Below are positions 13,144 to 14,107 of a stretch of 14,107 nucleotides of DNA, one piece after another. The DNA is from CAYNDB01 sp964395915 (GTDB lineage: Bacteria; Nitrospinota_A; UBA7883; JAJRTC01): assembly GCA_964395915.1 (NCBI GenBank), contig CAYNDB010000067.1, forward strand, positions 1-14,107. Reading direction: 5' to 3'. Position 1 is the stretch's first letter. Each line of letters opens with the position of its first letter. The position numbers and the translations under genes were made by a program. Under the pieces are notes generated by a model that was given only the letters and a program-made list of their open reading frames with translations, did not search any database and had not been told where the DNA came from.

Positions 13144-13641
13144 ATGCCTACTACGAATGAAAATCTTCAAACAGCTTTTGCGGGGGAGAGCCAGGCCAAC
13201 CGTAAATACTCCGCATTCGCAGAACAGGCTGATAAGGACGGGCTTGCAAATGTGGCCAAACTTTTCCGAGCCACAGCCGAGGCCGAGACTTTGCACGCCA
13301 GAGGCCATCTGAAAGCTATGGGCGGGATAAAATCAACCGCCGAGAACCTGGAAGCGGCGATTGGTGGAGAAACCTACGAGTTTACGGAGATGTATCCTCC
13401 CATGCTTGAACAGGCGGAGGCCGAAGGGCATAAGGCGAAAACCATGTTCAAATGGGCGCTGGAGGCGGAGAAAGTTCATGCGGAATTGTACAACAAGGCG
13501 CTGGAAGCTGTGAAATCCGGAAAAGACCTTGATGTCGAGGTTTACCTTTGCCCCAACTGCGGTCATATAGAGTTTGGAAAACCGACGGTTAAATGTCCGA
13601 TATGCAACGCGGCTCCGGAAAGGTATGTGCTGATAGGTTGA
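13144..13641 (+). CDS. rbr: Rubrerythrin
   Basis: Rubrerythrin is a cytoplasmic non-heme iron peroxidase that removes hydrogen peroxide in anaerobes and micro-aerobes. The 165-residue protein has an N-terminal four-helix di-iron domain, with ligand-type residues E15 in AFAGESQANRKY, E48 and H51 in AEAETLH, E79/E82 and E109/H112 in EAEKVH, and a C-terminal rubredoxin-like Fe(Cys)4 domain with CPNCG (136-140) and CPICN (151-155). ATG 13144 is preferred over the in-frame ATG 13138 because AAGGAG (13129-13134) is 9 bases from the former and only 3 from the latter. It lies 26 bases after the MscS-like gene and 39 bases before the ferritin-like gene. A NAD(P)H-linked electron path could run through the nearby ferredoxin reductase. 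Confidence 0.96.
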   Translation: MPTTNENLQTAFAGESQANRKYSAFAEQADKDGLANVAKLFRATAEAETLHARGHLKAMGGIKSTAENLEAAIGGETYEFTEMYPPMLEQAEAEGHKAKTMFKWALEAEKVHAELYNKALEAVKSGKDLDVEVYLCPNCGHIEFGKPTVKCPICNAAPERYVLIG

Positions 13642-13680
13642 GCGTCAGCTATTATTATTTGTATATTATGGAGAAATATT

Positions 13681-14103
13681 ATGGGCATAACAAAAGAAGA
13701 ATTACTAGCCAAGCTGAACAAGGACCTGGAGTGGGAATATGCGGCCAGCATTCAATATGTACAGCATGCCTCTGTAATGTCCGGGGCGAAATACAACGCT
13801 ATTCAGAAAGAGCTTCTGATCCATTCTCAAGAGGAGATGCAGCACGCGGTCAGCCTTTCTGAGCAGATAGATTATCTGGGCGGAACCCCGACGGTTAATG
13901 TAGAAAAGATTGAGGTGTCCCCTGACGCTCTGGAGATGCTAAAGCAGGATTTGAGAGGGGAGAGGTCTGCTATCGAAGGCTACAAGGAGAGAGTGGCGGA
14001 AGCGGAGTCGCTTCGCGAATATGGTTTACGTCGCGCTCTTGAGGACATATTGATCCAGGAAGAGGAGCATGAAAGGGATCTTATGTCGGTAATAGACGAC
14101 TAG
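13681..14103 (+). CDS. Bacterioferritin-like di-iron protein
   Basis: The 140-residue, all-helical protein fits the ferritin/bacterioferritin superfamily. Candidate di-iron ligands are E19 (EYAASIQY), E52 and H55 (QEEMQHA), E94 (RGERSAIEGY), and E127 with H130 (QEEEHERDL). That is the usual two-fold E / ExxH pattern. At 140 residues it is shorter than typical Bfr (about 158). No heme-ligand Met can be confirmed at the usual dimer-interface position, though M53 within EEMQH is where bacterioferritins carry it. TGGAGA (13669-13674) lies about 6 bases before the ATG. It follows rubrerythrin on the same strand and is probably co-transcribed, pairing peroxide removal with iron sequestration. The stop is 4 bases before the window end. 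Confidence 0.88.
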   Translation: MGITKEELLAKLNKDLEWEYAASIQYVQHASVMSGAKYNAIQKELLIHSQEEMQHAVSLSEQIDYLGGTPTVNVEKIEVSPDALEMLKQDLRGERSAIEGYKERVAEAESLREYGLRRALEDILIQEEEHERDLMSVIDD

Positions 14104-14107
14104 CTTT

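Noticed and set aside
1..14107. tRNA, rRNA, riboswitch, CRISPR array or insertion sequence
   Set aside because: I looked for clover-leaf arms, regularly spaced repeats, transposase motifs and long structured leaders and saw none that hold up by eye. A covariance-model scan would be decisive for RNAs.

Overview
The window looks like a chromosomal segment of an uncultured diderm (Gram-negative) bacterium with anaerobic or micro-oxic traits. The envelope evidence is a signal-peptide beta-barrel ending in Phe, a lipobox lipoprotein and a TonB-type energy transducer. The redox evidence is a tetraheme c-type cytochrome, a rubrerythrin, a ferritin-like di-iron protein and a ferredoxin-NADP reductase. 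I cannot assign a phylum from sequence alone. A run of exactly 100 Ns shows that this is a scaffolded draft assembly.

Layout: (a) 1-541 is AT-rich and holds the 3' part of a gene for a HEPN-like protein, unlike everything after it. (b) 570-2504 encodes an ABC ATPase followed 3 bases later by an outer-membrane beta-barrel; no permease is present. (c) 2605-4445 is ruvB, starting directly behind a TATAAT box, overlapped by a gene for an exported PrcB-like protein. (d) 4457-5990 (minus) encodes a cysteine desulfurase-like PLP enzyme and a small DUF3343-type Se/S carrier-like protein. They are separated only by an artefactual N gap flanked by a 55-base duplicate. Once the contigs are merged the genes overlap by ATGA. 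(e) 6218-10739 (plus) is a run of housekeeping and envelope genes: tetraheme cytochrome, biotin-protein ligase, type III pantothenate kinase (coaX), FlgO-like lipoprotein, a divergent stand-alone TrpF, and a TonB-like protein. (f) 10760-11401 (minus) encodes a multi-pass membrane protein, divergent from a ferredoxin-NADP reductase gene (11618-12433); the intergenic space between them holds two inverted repeats. (g) 12434-12622 is a repeat-bearing spacer with a REP-like compound palindrome. (h) 12623-14103 encodes a minimal MscS-type channel, rubrerythrin and a ferritin-like protein.

Functionally this is mostly ordinary core chromosome: cofactor metabolism (biotin attachment, CoA, Se/S handling), DNA repair, envelope proteins, and an oxygen/iron-stress cluster at the right end. 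I do not see a clearly new multi-gene system. The points most worth attention are: the assembly duplication that hides a coupled Se/S gene pair; several genes with forced ATG starts, no Shine-Dalgarno and a -10-like box just upstream (possible leaderless mRNAs); the foreign-looking HEPN gene abutting an ABC ATPase that has lost sight of its permease; the one-domain MscS; and the paired operator-like inverted repeats at 11424-11563.
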